Shown: positions 35,804-47,007, counted from the stretch's first letter. The stretch: 64,000 bases of DNA from Athripsodes cinereus (GCA_947579605.1 OX388307.1:8719237-8783236), one strand, 5' to 3'. Notes: generated by a model from the sequence alone, not told the origin. Numbers and translations are program-made.

Positions 35804-38800
35804 ATGAAGCCACAAACTCATATAGGTATAGGTGCATATATCTACTTAAATACATATGTACATGTAAGCTCAGCAAAGTCTCGGATAAAAGGAAATATTA
35901 TTACTATATTATAATACTAGTCATGAGTTCGGGAGGTAAGTCATTGCTTTGACAAAAGTAATGCAAATATAATAATTTTATACATTTAATGGTGACATTT
36001 ATTACGACGAAAGACAATACTTCAAATCAGAAGAGAAATAAAGTTCACTTTCCGTACTGAAATATACCCATCATTCCACCAAACTGCAATATCATTGACA
36101 ATAAGTAAGATATAGTTTATAAGGTTTTATTATTATTCAAAAATTTTAGACATTGCACAGGAAGGAAGAGAATCCTTTTTAACAGCCCAATAAAAGTGCA
36201 TACAAAGGGCATGACATAAACATATTATATATATGTATTTATAAACGAATTCATATATTCTTATTAAATTATAACTGAAAGAAAGAAACAGAGAAAATAA
36301 ATGGAATGAAGGAAGAATATAAATAATAAGAAATAATATACACAATTGGATTCTGACGGAAATTTATTGGAACAGACTTGTGATTAATACAAGAGAAATT
36401 AATTTGGACATTATTCTAAATCAATGTATTCGTATGTGCTCATTAATATTAATTATGTTATGGCGCGCGATAATCATCAGAAATTTATGAAATCTGCTTT
36501 AGACAGTATTGACATAAAGGCAATTCCAACAAGTAAATGAAAAATTATAATGTTTTATTTTATTTTGATTAGCAATAAGAAATATTTTATTTTGTGTTTA
36601 GCATATTATGTAAGATATTTTTCATCTTCAATTCACTGAAAACGTATGCCACCCATGCAGAACGTTCCATTTGTCAAGGCCGGAAAAAGAAGGTCTGTAT
36701 TTTTGGCTACCTCATTCAACCTTTGATTTAATAATTCTAGACAGTTTTTCAATTAAAAAAAGCGTAGCGTAAAAATGTTGAAAATTATAGATTTGGTATT
36801 GTTCAATTTTACCAAAATTATTCCTATAAAGAAAAACTTCGAAGAACAAGATATAAAAACAAAAGTGATTGAGGACTATTCAAACAAAAATTACCCCTAA
36901 TGAAATATTCGTAGAAGTAGAGAAATAAAATTAAATAAAATCTTTTCCTTTGAAAGTCTTTGTGTAACTTTGAAAAAAGTAAGTAAGGTAAATCTTTATA
37001 AAAAGAATAGTTCCCAACGGCTGGAGTCAATTACATAATTATGAATTTATTATTTCAATGAAATCAGTTTAATTGCCTCCAGACAAAGCAAGTTAGTGCA
37101 GTAATGAACAATATCTGAATCTAGTATTATTAATAGTGTTGAAACGAATTGTAGTTAAGCCAGATACTGGATTACGGATATAAGACGAGAATTTTTATCA
37201 GATAACCGGATATTTCATTGAAAGCCGATTATTTTATAATTAGTGCGTGCGTGCGAATAGCTTCCGAAAATTCTAAGAATCAATTTTAAGAACGTTTCTG
37301 CGTAGGTTTCTTTATCCAAAAAATATCATAATGATTATTATGATTAATAATACTGTTTTATTTGGATTATGTTTACCAAGTTTTTTGGATTTTTTGGAAT
37401 TAACTTAGTACCCGTTCGGATAGTAAATGAAACTAACACGAATAAACCGAATTCTGCCAAATACCCGATAGTTACTAAATCTGATATCTATTTTTATTGG
37501 ACATTATAATTATTATTATACGCTGCATTAATACGATCTCACGTTTCTGTTCCACTTAGCTCGCCTCGCGTTCTAAAGAGAAGATGATAAAGGCTTCCTT
37601 TTCCTTCCAGCATTCACACCCCCAGTGTATACTAAATTATGCAATGTGCGATTTAAAAGGAAGTGAGAAGAGGAAAGAAGGATCTCCCGCGAGACATTCA
37701 TGAGGTTACATAATGATGCGCTTCTTCTGTTCCTTATACTATCTTCACTATATCCTCTCCTTCTACCACATTTCTCAATTTTACGTTTATAATATTCTTG
37801 AGAAGTAATAACACAGGTGGCCTATTTTTCACCTCTGTTTCGCTCTTCTCAACTCTCTCGTCGAACCCAAGAGATTGAAATTATATGTATGTAGATACTT
37901 ATTAAAGCTTTCTTATTTTATTCACTGTGTCGGTATTCCGGTAGTAGAATTTAATAATGAAATTAAAAACATTTTTCTTCATATTACCTTCATTGATTTT
38001 TATTGCGAGAGATGTCTTTGATCTTTCAAGGAATTGCCACTCTATTGACAATGACCTATCTCAATAAAAATCAATGTAGTAGGAAAAAAAACAGTATTTC
38101 GTATTTGATTGCAGTTTGATTAAGATTTAAAGTGAAATTCAAATTAAGCTCAAAACGTGTACCATAAGTATTCTCTAGAAAAAACTTTTCAACCACGAAT
38201 ATCCTGAAAGAAATTTAACAGTAGTTTTGGTAGGTTGGTATATATAATATGTCTTATAAAACATTGCTGAAAATCTATTCTAGTATAATATTAAGGGATT
38301 CTTATGTTTCATCATGTGTCTTTCATGTTTAGGGTATAGAAAAAATGTCTCAAAAGTTGTAACAAGATTTAAATATTATTATGTTATATTTTGGCGTTAT
38401 GTTACAATATGGAACCAAATTATGTTTTGAAATTATATTATTTTGTAAATAATCAAATAATGTTGACAAATGATATTGTTGAATATTGTGGCTTAAAGAT
38501 AATAATATAATATATCTATGTACATATTATGAAATACAATCCATAGCCATACAATCCTCTGGAGTGTACGCCCTCCGGAAAGTAATATCACAAAACCTGA
38601 GTAACAAGGCAGTAATAACAACAGCCCACGGTACGTGGTACTATTAACAATAAATCACAGTTAGTGACGCGTCACAGATAACGCCGCTGTCCGAACTGAG
38701 TTTACATTTTTTACTTTAGATGTTAAATCTCCGAACTTTCAATGGTTGAATATAATATAATTATATTGTATTGTATTATGTATTTATAATTTGCCTACAT

Positions 38801-39440
38801 ATTCGTAGTGTACGCTATATCTTTTATGCTTTAAATGTATTTAAATATAAATGTGAAAAAGGTTTGGAAAAGACATTGGCTGTATGAATGTTGGATAATT
38901 TTTTCAGCACCGTTTAGTGGAGCATCCATATCAAAAGCAAGGAAAATTATATTTGAAGAACGACGTATTATAAAGTTGTTATTAGTTGGTTTTTATGAAG
39001 GTACTCGGGGAGTGAATTCCACATAATGGATCCTACGACACCAAAAACTGTGTTGTGGAAGCTAGATTAGTTGGCTCTATTGATCTCTTCCAGCATATTG
39101 GTGGAAGCCTTTGCCTAGCGTACAGGTCTACTTACAGCTGTTTTGAGAAAGCAGAGCTGAGTTAACATATTTATTTAACAAATGAATAAAGTAAAACATC
39201 ACTAATCAAGAGTTTGAAAATGTAGCTAACTATTTCGTAGATTGTTTTGTGGTGAATCAAGAAAAAATAAAAACGTTAACAATGTTCTAAGACACACAAT
39301 GTTTCATTAAATTTCAAATAATAAATATCATATGTAATAGAATAAAAACGACTAACTAATTAATATCTGTATTCGCATTCAGTAAATAATTATGATATTT
39401 CTTTATGAATTATTTAATTCTAAAGAAAAAATATATATCT
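35804..39440. other. Gene-free interval; palindromic TGACGCGTCA near 38665
   Basis: Mostly AT-rich. A GC-richer patch at 38560-38710 contains tgacgcgtca, a perfect 10-bp palindrome. A stretch at about 39018-39167 is open for about 50 codons (NGSYDTKNCVVEARLVGSID) with no recognised homology. Frames at 36133-36345 and 36824-37030 look like chance. Confidence 0.5.
39433..39440. repeat. Left target duplication of the MITE
   Basis: atatatct, matching atatattt at 39646-39653 in seven of eight positions. Confidence 0.65.
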
Positions 39441-39645
39441 CAGTAGGCCTAGTCAAAACACATTTAAGCGTTACGTTTTCGTTTCGTTTTCGTTCAAACA
39501 AGACGAGGTTGCGAGGACGCGTCAATTTTCGGAGCTACTTGTGTATTTTAGCTCCGAAAATTTACGCGTTCTCGCAACGTCGTCCGCGTTTGAACGAAAA
39601 CAAACGATAACGTAACGCTTAAATGTGTTTTGACTAGGCCCACTG
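39441..39645. mobile_element. hAT-like foldback MITE, 205 bp
   Basis: 97-bp arms (39441-39537 and 39549-39645) surround an 11-nt loop, so almost the entire element is a hairpin. Ends are CAGTAGGCCTAGTCAAAACA and, reverse-complemented, CAGTGGGCCTAGTCAAAACA. Starting with CAG and an 8-bp near-identical flanking duplication point to the hAT superfamily. No ORF of its own; the 72-codon frame across it is incidental. Confidence 0.82.
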
Positions 39646-39653
39646 ATATATTT

Positions 39654-41010
39654 AACCGTCAATGGGTTGATATCTACTCTTGCAATCTTGTAAAATATTT
39701 CCTTAAGGGAATCCTTTGCCAGTCAAACTAAGGCTTAAGCGATCCTGAGGTGAATATTTGACAATCGTTGGGTCAATCACCTGACAGCAGTTTATCTTGA
39801 GATTTTTACAATTAAAAACATCTACAGATTTATTAAGAGTTCCAGTGGCTGACATTGAAAAAATCTTGAAACTATTTCTATTTCAGTTTGGGTGAGAATT
39901 CAACGAAAATATTACGCATTGAATGAAAATCTTGAATGAAGGTTTGCTAGCAGAAACACTGTATCTTTGACCGTTAAAGAGTGAAAGGTGACGATTGTAG
40001 ATTGCTCAAAAATGCGTAAATATTAATTATTTCCCGTATAATATTATATCTGGATACATAATATTATAGCAACATTACGTTTCCACTGGACAAGCTTTCA
40101 AATTAGTCATGGTTTACGTTTATTTTATTAGTATTCACGCCTCATATTACAATAAGTGTATAAACTCAACGGCCTAGTTCCTGAAAACATTCAGCTTTGC
40201 GGATACGAGAAGATTAGCCTCTACGGTTAATTTATTCTCCTCTTGTAAGGCAGTGCATTAAGGCCTGAAATTATGAAACGTAAACAAAATAATAATACGA
40301 GAACACTTATGCAGAAAACAACCAAAATAATTTGGACATAAAGCTTTAATGCTAAATATTTTATGGATTTATATCTGTGTTGTATTTTTCGTGGTCTGGA
40401 TGATTTCTGCTTGTATAATTAAATATAAATTTTTGCATAATAGTTTATGAATATTTATGAACTAAAAGGTTTAATTTGGTCTCAAAAATTATAGTTACCA
40501 TATTACATTAGTTTTGTCGACATTATTATAACAATATTAATATTTTAGTTATTTGTTCACGAATTATAAAACACCCTGAAAAATCTTCTTTCACAATATG
40601 CTGTTACTACAGCAACGGTATCAAAGAGCTAAATATTTTATAGAAAAAATGTAATTCAATTTTCAAAAAATTGAGCAGACCTTTTCTGCTTTGGCAATAG
40701 AAGATTATTCTACATATTATGTCTATGTAAAGTAATTGTTTAAGTCTTGTTTTCGTATTTTTAAAATGGTCTCAGATTTTTTTGTACGTCATCAGTAAAT
40801 TATTATATTAGAGTTAGTATAAAATTAATATAGCTCTACTGTACTTATTTTTTTTACTGCAATCCCAACAACAACAAAAAAACAACAACAATGTGTACAC
40901 ATTTGGTTATAGAAGGCAGAAATAACGCTAGAAGAAGGCTTAAGTCCTGGCGGTGAAATATAAAAAAAAACGGACAGAAATCCTAGAAGTGACGGATGTT
41001 TTTTCATCTA
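39654..41010. other. No gene recognised
   Basis: AT-rich interval; no supported features. Confidence 0.5.
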
Positions 41011-41012
41011 GC

Positions 41013-41095
41013 ATAAGACAGAGAGACCGCCAGAGTGATAGCAGATGTCGGATGAACATGACATGATACTTAAAGAAGAAGAATAGTTAAGTAGA
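41013..41095 (+). pseudogene. LINE ORF C-terminal stub
   Basis: Reads A-stop-DRETARVIADVG...HDT..RRRI, a decayed version of the AQDRERWRxxIADV ending of LINE ORFs, followed by an aagaagaagaata-type purine tail. Very short and with stops. Confidence 0.45.
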
Positions 41096-41474
41096 TTCTA
41101 AAGTTTGTCATCAAACCAACTTAGATGTTATTTCAAAGAGATACTCCTTTATATATGTAAGAGTATGGTGCCATATACCCAGAGGTGGTTACAAGGCTTA
41201 CCTCTCAACTCCGTTATTTCCTTTCTAAACGTATTCCCCAAGGTTAGCATAAACTCTATCCTTTTGTGAATCATCATCACTCAAACAAAGAGTAACTTTC
41301 AAGGATCTTCAAAAGTTAGTTATGTTGTGAAAGGCAAAACTATCTTACAATTGTCATGCATAACATACTACATGTCTTGATGGAATAAATATCTCAAAAT
41401 ATTTGGTTTAGAACACCGAGTGTAAACAAATCTAAAACATTCACTGATTTTACATCAATCTATTAACCTCTTTC

Positions 41475-41482
41475 CTCTAAAC
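41475..41482. repeat. Left target duplication of hAT MITE
   Basis: ctctaaac, repeated exactly at 41968-41975. Confidence 0.92.
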
Positions 41483-41967
41483 CAGGGGTCTCCAAACTTT
41501 CCAGCCTTAGGGCCATACTGATTAATCCAGTAAGTTCCGAGGGCCAAAACCATATTATCATTGTTGCCATGAGGGCCAAAACCATATTATCATTTAAAAT
41601 GTATAAAATGTTAGTTGGATTCATTTCAATAATTTGTTAGTTATTATATATTGAAGTTAAATTTTCTGCATATTATACATGTCTTTACTCATTAAAATTC
41701 TGTGTTTCTTTATCCAACTTATCACAAAAATAATAACAATAAGCCTACAACAATGTTATGAGTAGTTAGCCCATGACCATATCAATGTAGATGTCATATT
41801 AATAATTATTCAACATAAAATTAGAATACTTCAGTAAACTAAATTTAATTTGCTATAAAAAATATGTTCTCTAAAAGGAGTTTTCAAGTATGCTAGCTCT
41901 CCGCGGGCCGGACAAAATCTGTCCGCGGGCCGGATGTGGCCCTCGGGCCGTAGTTTGGAGACCCCTG
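41483..41967. mobile_element. hAT-superfamily non-autonomous element, 485 bp
   Basis: Starts caggggtctccaaacttt and ends tagtttggagacccctg, with perfect 8-bp flanking duplications (ctctaaac), the signature of hAT transposition. Subterminal GGCCCGCGG-type words (ctccgcgggccggacaaaat, then gtccgcgggccggatgtggc) form a direct repeat near the right end. agggccaaaaccatattatc occurs twice near the left end. The centre is AT-rich with no transposase, so it needs an enzyme from elsewhere. The perfect duplication suggests recent insertion. Confidence 0.94.
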
Positions 41968-42008
41968 CTCTAAACTAACGCTATAATAATTCTCTTCAAA
42001 AAAACCCC

Positions 42009-42145
42009 GGAAAGTACCCAGTATCCTGACATATACTTACAAGGTTGAACAAAATATCCAATGTATACTAAAAAAACATCAGAAAGTACCCAGTATCGTG
42101 ACATATACTTACAAGGTTGAACAAAATATCCAATGTATAATAAAA
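42009..42145. repeat. 72-bp tandem duplication
   Basis: gaaagtacccagtatc at 42010 recurs at 42082, followed in both by gtgacatatacttacaaggt (c/g variant at the start) and gaacaaaatatccaatgtat. Two units, few differences. It starts about 35 bp right of the hAT MITE duplication. Confidence 0.88.
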
Positions 42146-42722
42146 AGACTAAATAAATGTAGGTACATAAATTCTCTACAATATGCAACAAAAGATTCAC
42201 CATGTGTTCTTTGCTGAATTATATTGAATATTAAAAAAACATTATCATTTTCTTCTAATTGAAGAGATTTTTAGTTTTCTTTTACCTTTTAAAAGGACGT
42301 ATTTTTTAATAATAAGCAACTTAATGTTTCTGAAAATATTCTGTATCGACCTACTGTATCTACTGTAATTTATGGTATGATTAACATTAGGTATTTGTTT
42401 TTTATATATTTCATTTATTTTTAATGTCTATAGAGAATGGACTTTTTTTCATTTGAAAACAATAACTAATCTAGACCCAAACCTTTCCCATCCTTTCATT
42501 CTCAATTCTTTGCAATATCCCATTCCTCAATAAAATTATACAAACAATACCCTGTGACCTGAGGGGGTAAAACATGAAATAATAATCATAGACTTGGAAA
42601 CATTATCATGATATTATGATCACAATACATTAATTTCTCTGTACAATAGATTCAAATATTAATAGATACAATAAATTTATTACGTGTCAACATCAATTAC
42701 GAGAACAATAATTATATATATA
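42146..42722. other. No gene recognised; ends in a (TA)n run
   Basis: AT-rich; tatatatatata near 42713-42723 is the tail side of the adjacent minus-strand LINE. Confidence 0.5.
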
Positions 42723-42729
42723 TAATGAG

Positions 42730-43152
42730 TTACAATCCACTGGATTGGTCTGCAACGAGTTTTGACTTTCTTCTCCATTCCTCCCTATTCTCAGCCAGTC
42801 TTTTCAGCTCTACGTATGAGCCACAATTCATGTCCCTCTTCAGTTGGTCCATATACGAATCTCTTGGTCGGCCTCTGCCATTTGTCCCCTCGGTCTTACC
42901 CTCCGCAATGGCGATGAGTAGTCCTGGGTGCCTGATGTTGTGGCCAATCCAGTTAGCTCGTTGTTGGCTGATTCTCTTAAGAAGTTGTCTTTTTTCGCCT
43001 ACCCTGGTTAATATTTCTTCGTTTTCGATGTGTTCCGACCAATGGATCTTCAGCATGCGTCTGTAGCACCACATTTCAAAGGCCGCCAACCGTCCGCTTT
43101 CCCTCTTGCTGATGGTCCACGTCTCGCAACCATAAAGCAGAATGCTCCATAC
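42730..43152 (-). pseudogene. RTE-like LINE RT C-terminal fragment
   Basis: Minus strand from about 43152 reads SILLYGCETWTISKRESGRL, AAFEMWCYRRMLKIHWSEHI, NWIGHNIRHPGLL, EGTNGRGRPRDSYMDQLKR and ends DQSSGL. This is the classical LLYGCETW / AFExWCYRRML / GHxxRH / GxxGRGRP order of the non-LTR RT carboxyl end. Open throughout (119 codons from the first ATG), 5'-truncated, with a (TA)n tail. It is a LINE family distinct from those at 26838 and 50480. Plus-strand frames here are shadows. Confidence 0.88.
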
Positions 43153-43403
43153 AATAATTATAATGAATTAATTTCAATAATAAATTATTATTGTCTACAA
43201 AGGTCTCCTACTCTTTTCTATAAAGTTTAGAATGTTTTATAAAAGACAAATATTCATAAAAGATGCCGTATAAGACGTTTAAAAATTTCAATTCAGCGAC
43301 GAGGTACGATACCTAACACGAACGTCTTAAGTTTTATTGGCTCAGAGACGACATCTTGGATGTGTATTGAAGTTTTTCCGTCGATAGACTCGCCAGTGGA
43401 AAA

Positions 43404-43560
43404 TATTTATTTATTTATTTATTTATTTACGGCTAATTAGCCTTTTACACAATATTTTTTTTACATAGGTATAATATCATAACAAAACAAAACATAGGTA
43501 CCAAACACAATATTAATAAATCAATATTACAAACATATATAAAAAACAATGGGTAGGTAT
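43404..43560 (-). mobile_element. Retroelement 3' end with (AAAT)n tail (minus strand)
   Basis: On the minus strand, AAAAGGCTAATTAGCCGTAA containing the palindrome GGCTAATTAGCC is followed by at least five TAAA units (43405-43430 on the plus strand). A similar arrangement occurs at 57410-57470. No coding part. Confidence 0.55.
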
Positions 43561-43937
43561 ATAAAGGATGAAGGGTTCCTGCTAAGATGTTGATTCCTGA
43601 TTATTGTCCATATAAATGAATGAATATTACTTATTTTTTGCTGAATAATAAATATGAATTTTTGTTTTTTTCCCATAAACTAAAACATACAACATGAGAA
43701 AATAAATAAAATCGTTTATCAGAAGAATCAATATACATAGGTAGGTACTTTTTATTTCGTGAATAATAAGAGTAAGAGTTATAGTACATTATCTATAAAA
43801 TCAATAGTTACAGCAAATTTCAAAGCTTTTTTAAAAAAATCATCATTCAAATTCAATTTTTTTTTTAAACAAAAATTTACAACTTAATAATATTATATAC
43901 ACAACTTATTACTAAAAAAACACATTTATTACATATT

Positions 43938-43986
43938 TATTTGACCCTCAAAATTGAGCAGTGCTCGTGCTTTGAGGGTTTAAATA
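43938..43986 (-). mobile_element. LINE 3' stem-loop fragment
   Basis: On the minus strand ACCCTCAAAGCACGAGCACT and GCTCAATTTTGAGGGT form a hairpin (CCCTCAAA/TTTGAGGG) matching the left part of the insertion at 53457-53607. Confidence 0.65.
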
Positions 43987-44052
43987 TTATATTACATGAC
44001 AATATTATAATTACGAATTTTCGAAAAAAAACAAGATATTATCTATACATAT

Positions 44053-44185
44053 CTCGTGGAGCACCCGGTAAAGAATTGGTCTCCCACTCTTCCACGTAAG
44101 TTTTCGAGTGTCCTGTAAAAGGTAGGTGTTCGAAAAAATAAAGACATTGTACATCTTAAATTAAGCGATGAGGTTTGCCACCCAT
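44053..44185 (+). repeat. Family B dispersed repeat, 5' half (interrupted)
   Basis: cgtggagcacccggtaaaga, ttggtctcccactcttcc and gttcgaaaaaataaagac match 54236-54360. The match stops at acccat (44180-44185), where a 362-bp insertion begins; the rest of the repeat resumes at 44548. Confidence 0.85.
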
Positions 44186-44547
44186 TATTATTATTTTTAT
44201 TTATTATTATTGGATAATTTATACTGCGCCGTTTTCATGATTCAAATCATCTCAAGGGCGCATTTACACTATTATTTAACATTATTATTTTTTCTTTACT
44301 ACTTTTATAATACAAATTCGGTTAAATATTATTGTCACAATTTTTTTATTAGATTTGGTTTGTATGTTTCTAGTTTTACAATTTATTATTTAAACTTTAG
44401 CACAGTAAACACTAAAAACAACATAATTAAATAAACTACACAGTATTCTAGTCGGAATGGAAAAAAAAATTAATTGATGTTTAACTATTATTTTGAATTT
44501 AAAAGAAAGAGAAGTTGTGGGTTCAGGCAGCTGCAAGACCGCCATCT
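44186..44547 (-). mobile_element. 362-bp retroelement inserted in a family B copy
   Basis: Flanked by the 6-bp duplication acccat (44180-44185 and 44548-44553). The uninterrupted paralogue at 54357-54372 (gccacccatcctgaatg) shows the empty site. On the minus strand the insert starts AGATGGCGGTCTTGCAGCTG and ends in an (AAT)n-rich tail, so it is a minus-strand retroposed element. No RT and no RNA polymerase III boxes were seen. It could be a SINE-like element or an internally deleted LINE (5' UTR joined to 3' UTR). The 88-codon plus-strand frame inside is chance. Confidence 0.8.
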
Positions 44548-44685
44548 ACCCATCCTGAATGTCTTGATTTTATATTGGCACGAAGAGGACAGTTTGCATG
44601 TTTCTTGCATGCAGTTGGTCTACTGGCTACCCCACTTGTGGGATGTGCTGTGATGGTATAGTTGTAGTATCTATACATTTTTAAT
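44548..44685 (+). repeat. Family B dispersed repeat, 3' half (interrupted)
   Basis: acccatcctgaatgtcttga, ttttatattggcacgaagag, tggctaccccacttgtggga and a terminal gatggtatagttgtag. Continuation of the copy split at 44185. The 95-codon minus frame over it is a shadow. Confidence 0.85.
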
Positions 44686-44699
44686 TCAGCTATTAGGAT

Positions 44700-44825
44700 T
44701 GCCAACCATACTGCATGTTTTATTTTTAAGGCATGGAGAGGACAGCTTGTATATTTATTACACACAGTTCCATTGGCTACTCCGTTTATGGGATAATGCC
44801 TAGATGGCATAGTAGTAGAATTTTA
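44700..44825 (+). repeat. Family B 3' fragment
   Basis: gccaaccatactgcatg, ggcatggagaggacagcttg, ccattggctactccg, gatggcatagtagtag. Tandemly placed just after another family B end. Confidence 0.7.
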
Positions 44826-45572
44826 AAAGTGAGAAATTCTTTTTCTATTCCAGTAAAGCATGAGTATGTTCGTATTAAAAAAATATAATTTATTGTTTAT
44901 AATGTATTGCCTGAATATTAATAAACTTACACGTTATACGATTCTTGAAAACAAAAGGAGCAGAAATGTGAATATCTATGGTAGATTTATTACCTATATT
45001 TTTCTTATGCTTTGTATCGCTGCGAATAATAATAATACGTATAAGGTATTTATTTACTAACAAGATTTCCTAACATTTTAACAGAAGAGTTACGGAAACT
45101 GTTGTCCAGCTTTGTAATATTACAAGTGATTTATTTACTTTTTTGTATTAACAATTACGCATCCATTGTATCTGCCTAATAGTAAGTATGACAGATCTAT
45201 AAATTATATCTTTCCTTTGCAGTGTAGACATCGCCGGAAAATCCATTTCTCCAAACAAGAAAATTTCGATAACTTTATCACAAACTTTTATTTAGGTACG
45301 CACAAGTTTTCTGAAATTCGATATTGTTAACTTTTTTCTCATATTGAAAGGGAAATATAAATTTGAAGAATAGAATAAAAGAAAAAGTCCGAAATAAAAT
45401 GTGATGTGTTTTCAATTGAACGACATTTTTGTTACAATATCTAACAAACTTTTAGAGAAAATTAACTGATGCTATTATTAAACCAGGGATAGTTTAGAGA
45501 AATTTATTTTCAATTATAATCTATTTGAATTCAATTTATTTATTACTTGGTAGTTTTATTAATCCGAAATCT
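44826..45572. other. No gene recognised
   Basis: AT-rich spacer without supported features; the 66-codon frame at 44860-45060 has no motif. Confidence 0.5.
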
Positions 45573-45574
45573 TA

Positions 45575-45992
45575 CTAAAACGGGCTGTTTCACCACCTCT
45601 GGATAAAGTTCTAGATAACAATCCTTAGGATAAATTAATCTACAAGATAAACTGAAGCGAGCGTTTCACCACCTACAGATTTCTTACGGATTGCTATCCG
45701 CCAGATAGCAGTGGCAACGTTGTAATTTCATGAGTTTTTTGCATGAATGTATGCACGTAGGTAGGAATATATCGTTCGTTGCCTAGGAATATATCTAGGC
45801 AACGCACATGTAAACAAATTTTGACAGTTTTAACACTATCTAAGACTTATCGGCCGGATAACTTATCTGGAACTTAATCTATAGGATAGCGCTGTCAGGG
45901 AGTCGTGAAACGCATTTTTCGTTTTATCCGTTAGATTTGTGTTGGATTGGCTATCTGGCACTTTATCCAGAGGTGGTGAAACAGCCCGTTAG
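45575..45992. mobile_element. TA-flanked MITE, 418 bp (mariner-type candidate)
   Basis: TA at 45573-45574 and 45993-45994. The left end ctaaaacgggctgtttcacc and the reverse complement of the right end (CTAACGGGCTGTTTCACCAC) share CGGGCTGTTTCACCACCTCT followed by GGATAAAG, with a 2-nt indel. Arms are about 50 bp, with a second nested inverted pair (gcgtttcaccacc near 45661 and cgtgaaacgc near 45903) and a central hairpin gttgcctag...ctaggcaac near 45780-45803. No coding capacity. The TA duplication supports Tc1/mariner, but PIF/Harbinger or another family cannot be excluded. Confidence 0.8.
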
Positions 45993-45994
45993 TA

Positions 45995-47007
45995 AGTCAT
46001 TTTCATGTATTTGACCTATTTTTTTATTTTAAAATTTCATAAATTAAAGCATTCCAATTTCAAATAAGAATGAACTAATATTTACGACCAACTTCCAGCT
46101 AGGACATGCTTGAAATGACGAAATACCAATGTATCTAAATATTGTTTTGATATATTCTATGGATCATACTGTAAGGCTTAGAGAATGTGATGAAGTTCAG
46201 TCTACTTAAAATTGTTACAGGGTTAAGGTTATGAATTATGATAATATCATACGCGTGCCAAATATCGAATGATTAAAAGTTTTGTCAATAAAATGATATA
46301 ATAGATTTCATATTTGTAAGAAATAGTTAGGTAGGTACTTATTATTAATGACATTATTCCTGTAAGTTGTGTTGTCAAGCCTTCCTTTTGTTTAAATCCC
46401 TAACAAAAAGCCTTATCACTCACAAATTGTCAAGAGATGGGGTAAGGGGGGTAGGAAAACTTTGCACTAAGTACATTTTTCGATTCATTTCGTATATCTC
46501 CAACAAAGTCAGATAAACTTGTATAAGTAAAATATTCGAAAATTCTTATCTCATTATTCTCAGGTTTGCCTGCGTACAACAATTCATCATTCTTAATTGG
46601 TCCAACTTTTTGATTATTCTCTTTTAATGGCGTCCGATAATTGTATTGTTCATACAATTTCAAACTTCAACAATCTGTTTTCGCTAATTGGGTTACAAAC
46701 TTTCAACTTGCTTCCGCTATAATCTATTCATAAATAATAATATTAAAGTAAATAAATGTTATATGAAATAACAGAGGATAATATAATGTTAGTTTTTATT
46801 TTCACAAATAAATCCTGTAAAATTCTCAACAATTACCCTGAAACATAAATAAGATACAAATGTAGCATATAACATGTTTGTATCAACTAGTGGATATGAA
46901 AACTTTTTGAGAAAATCTTTTAAATAAATCATAGGTTTTCGTGAATCTATGCAAAAAGATTAAGTTTATTTATAAAAAAAATATTTATCATATATTCTAT
47001 AAGATAA
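45995..47007. other. No gene recognised; one unexplained open frame
   Basis: AT-rich. The minus-strand stretch 46430-46663 is open for 77 codons (contains KNDELLYAGKPENNEIRIFE and ends SYPPYPIS) with a less biased composition than nearby chance frames. However, it has no ATG start, a stop immediately upstream, no convincing splice acceptor and no recognised homology. Confidence 0.4.

Noticed and set aside
41970..42203. 77-residue protein with an internal duplicated hydrophobic segment
   Set aside because: The duplication is the 72-bp DNA tandem repeat (72 is divisible by 3, so the frame persists); no independent coding evidence.
44523..44810. 95-residue minus-strand protein
   Set aside because: It runs across two family B repeat ends that have no conserved frame in the other copies.
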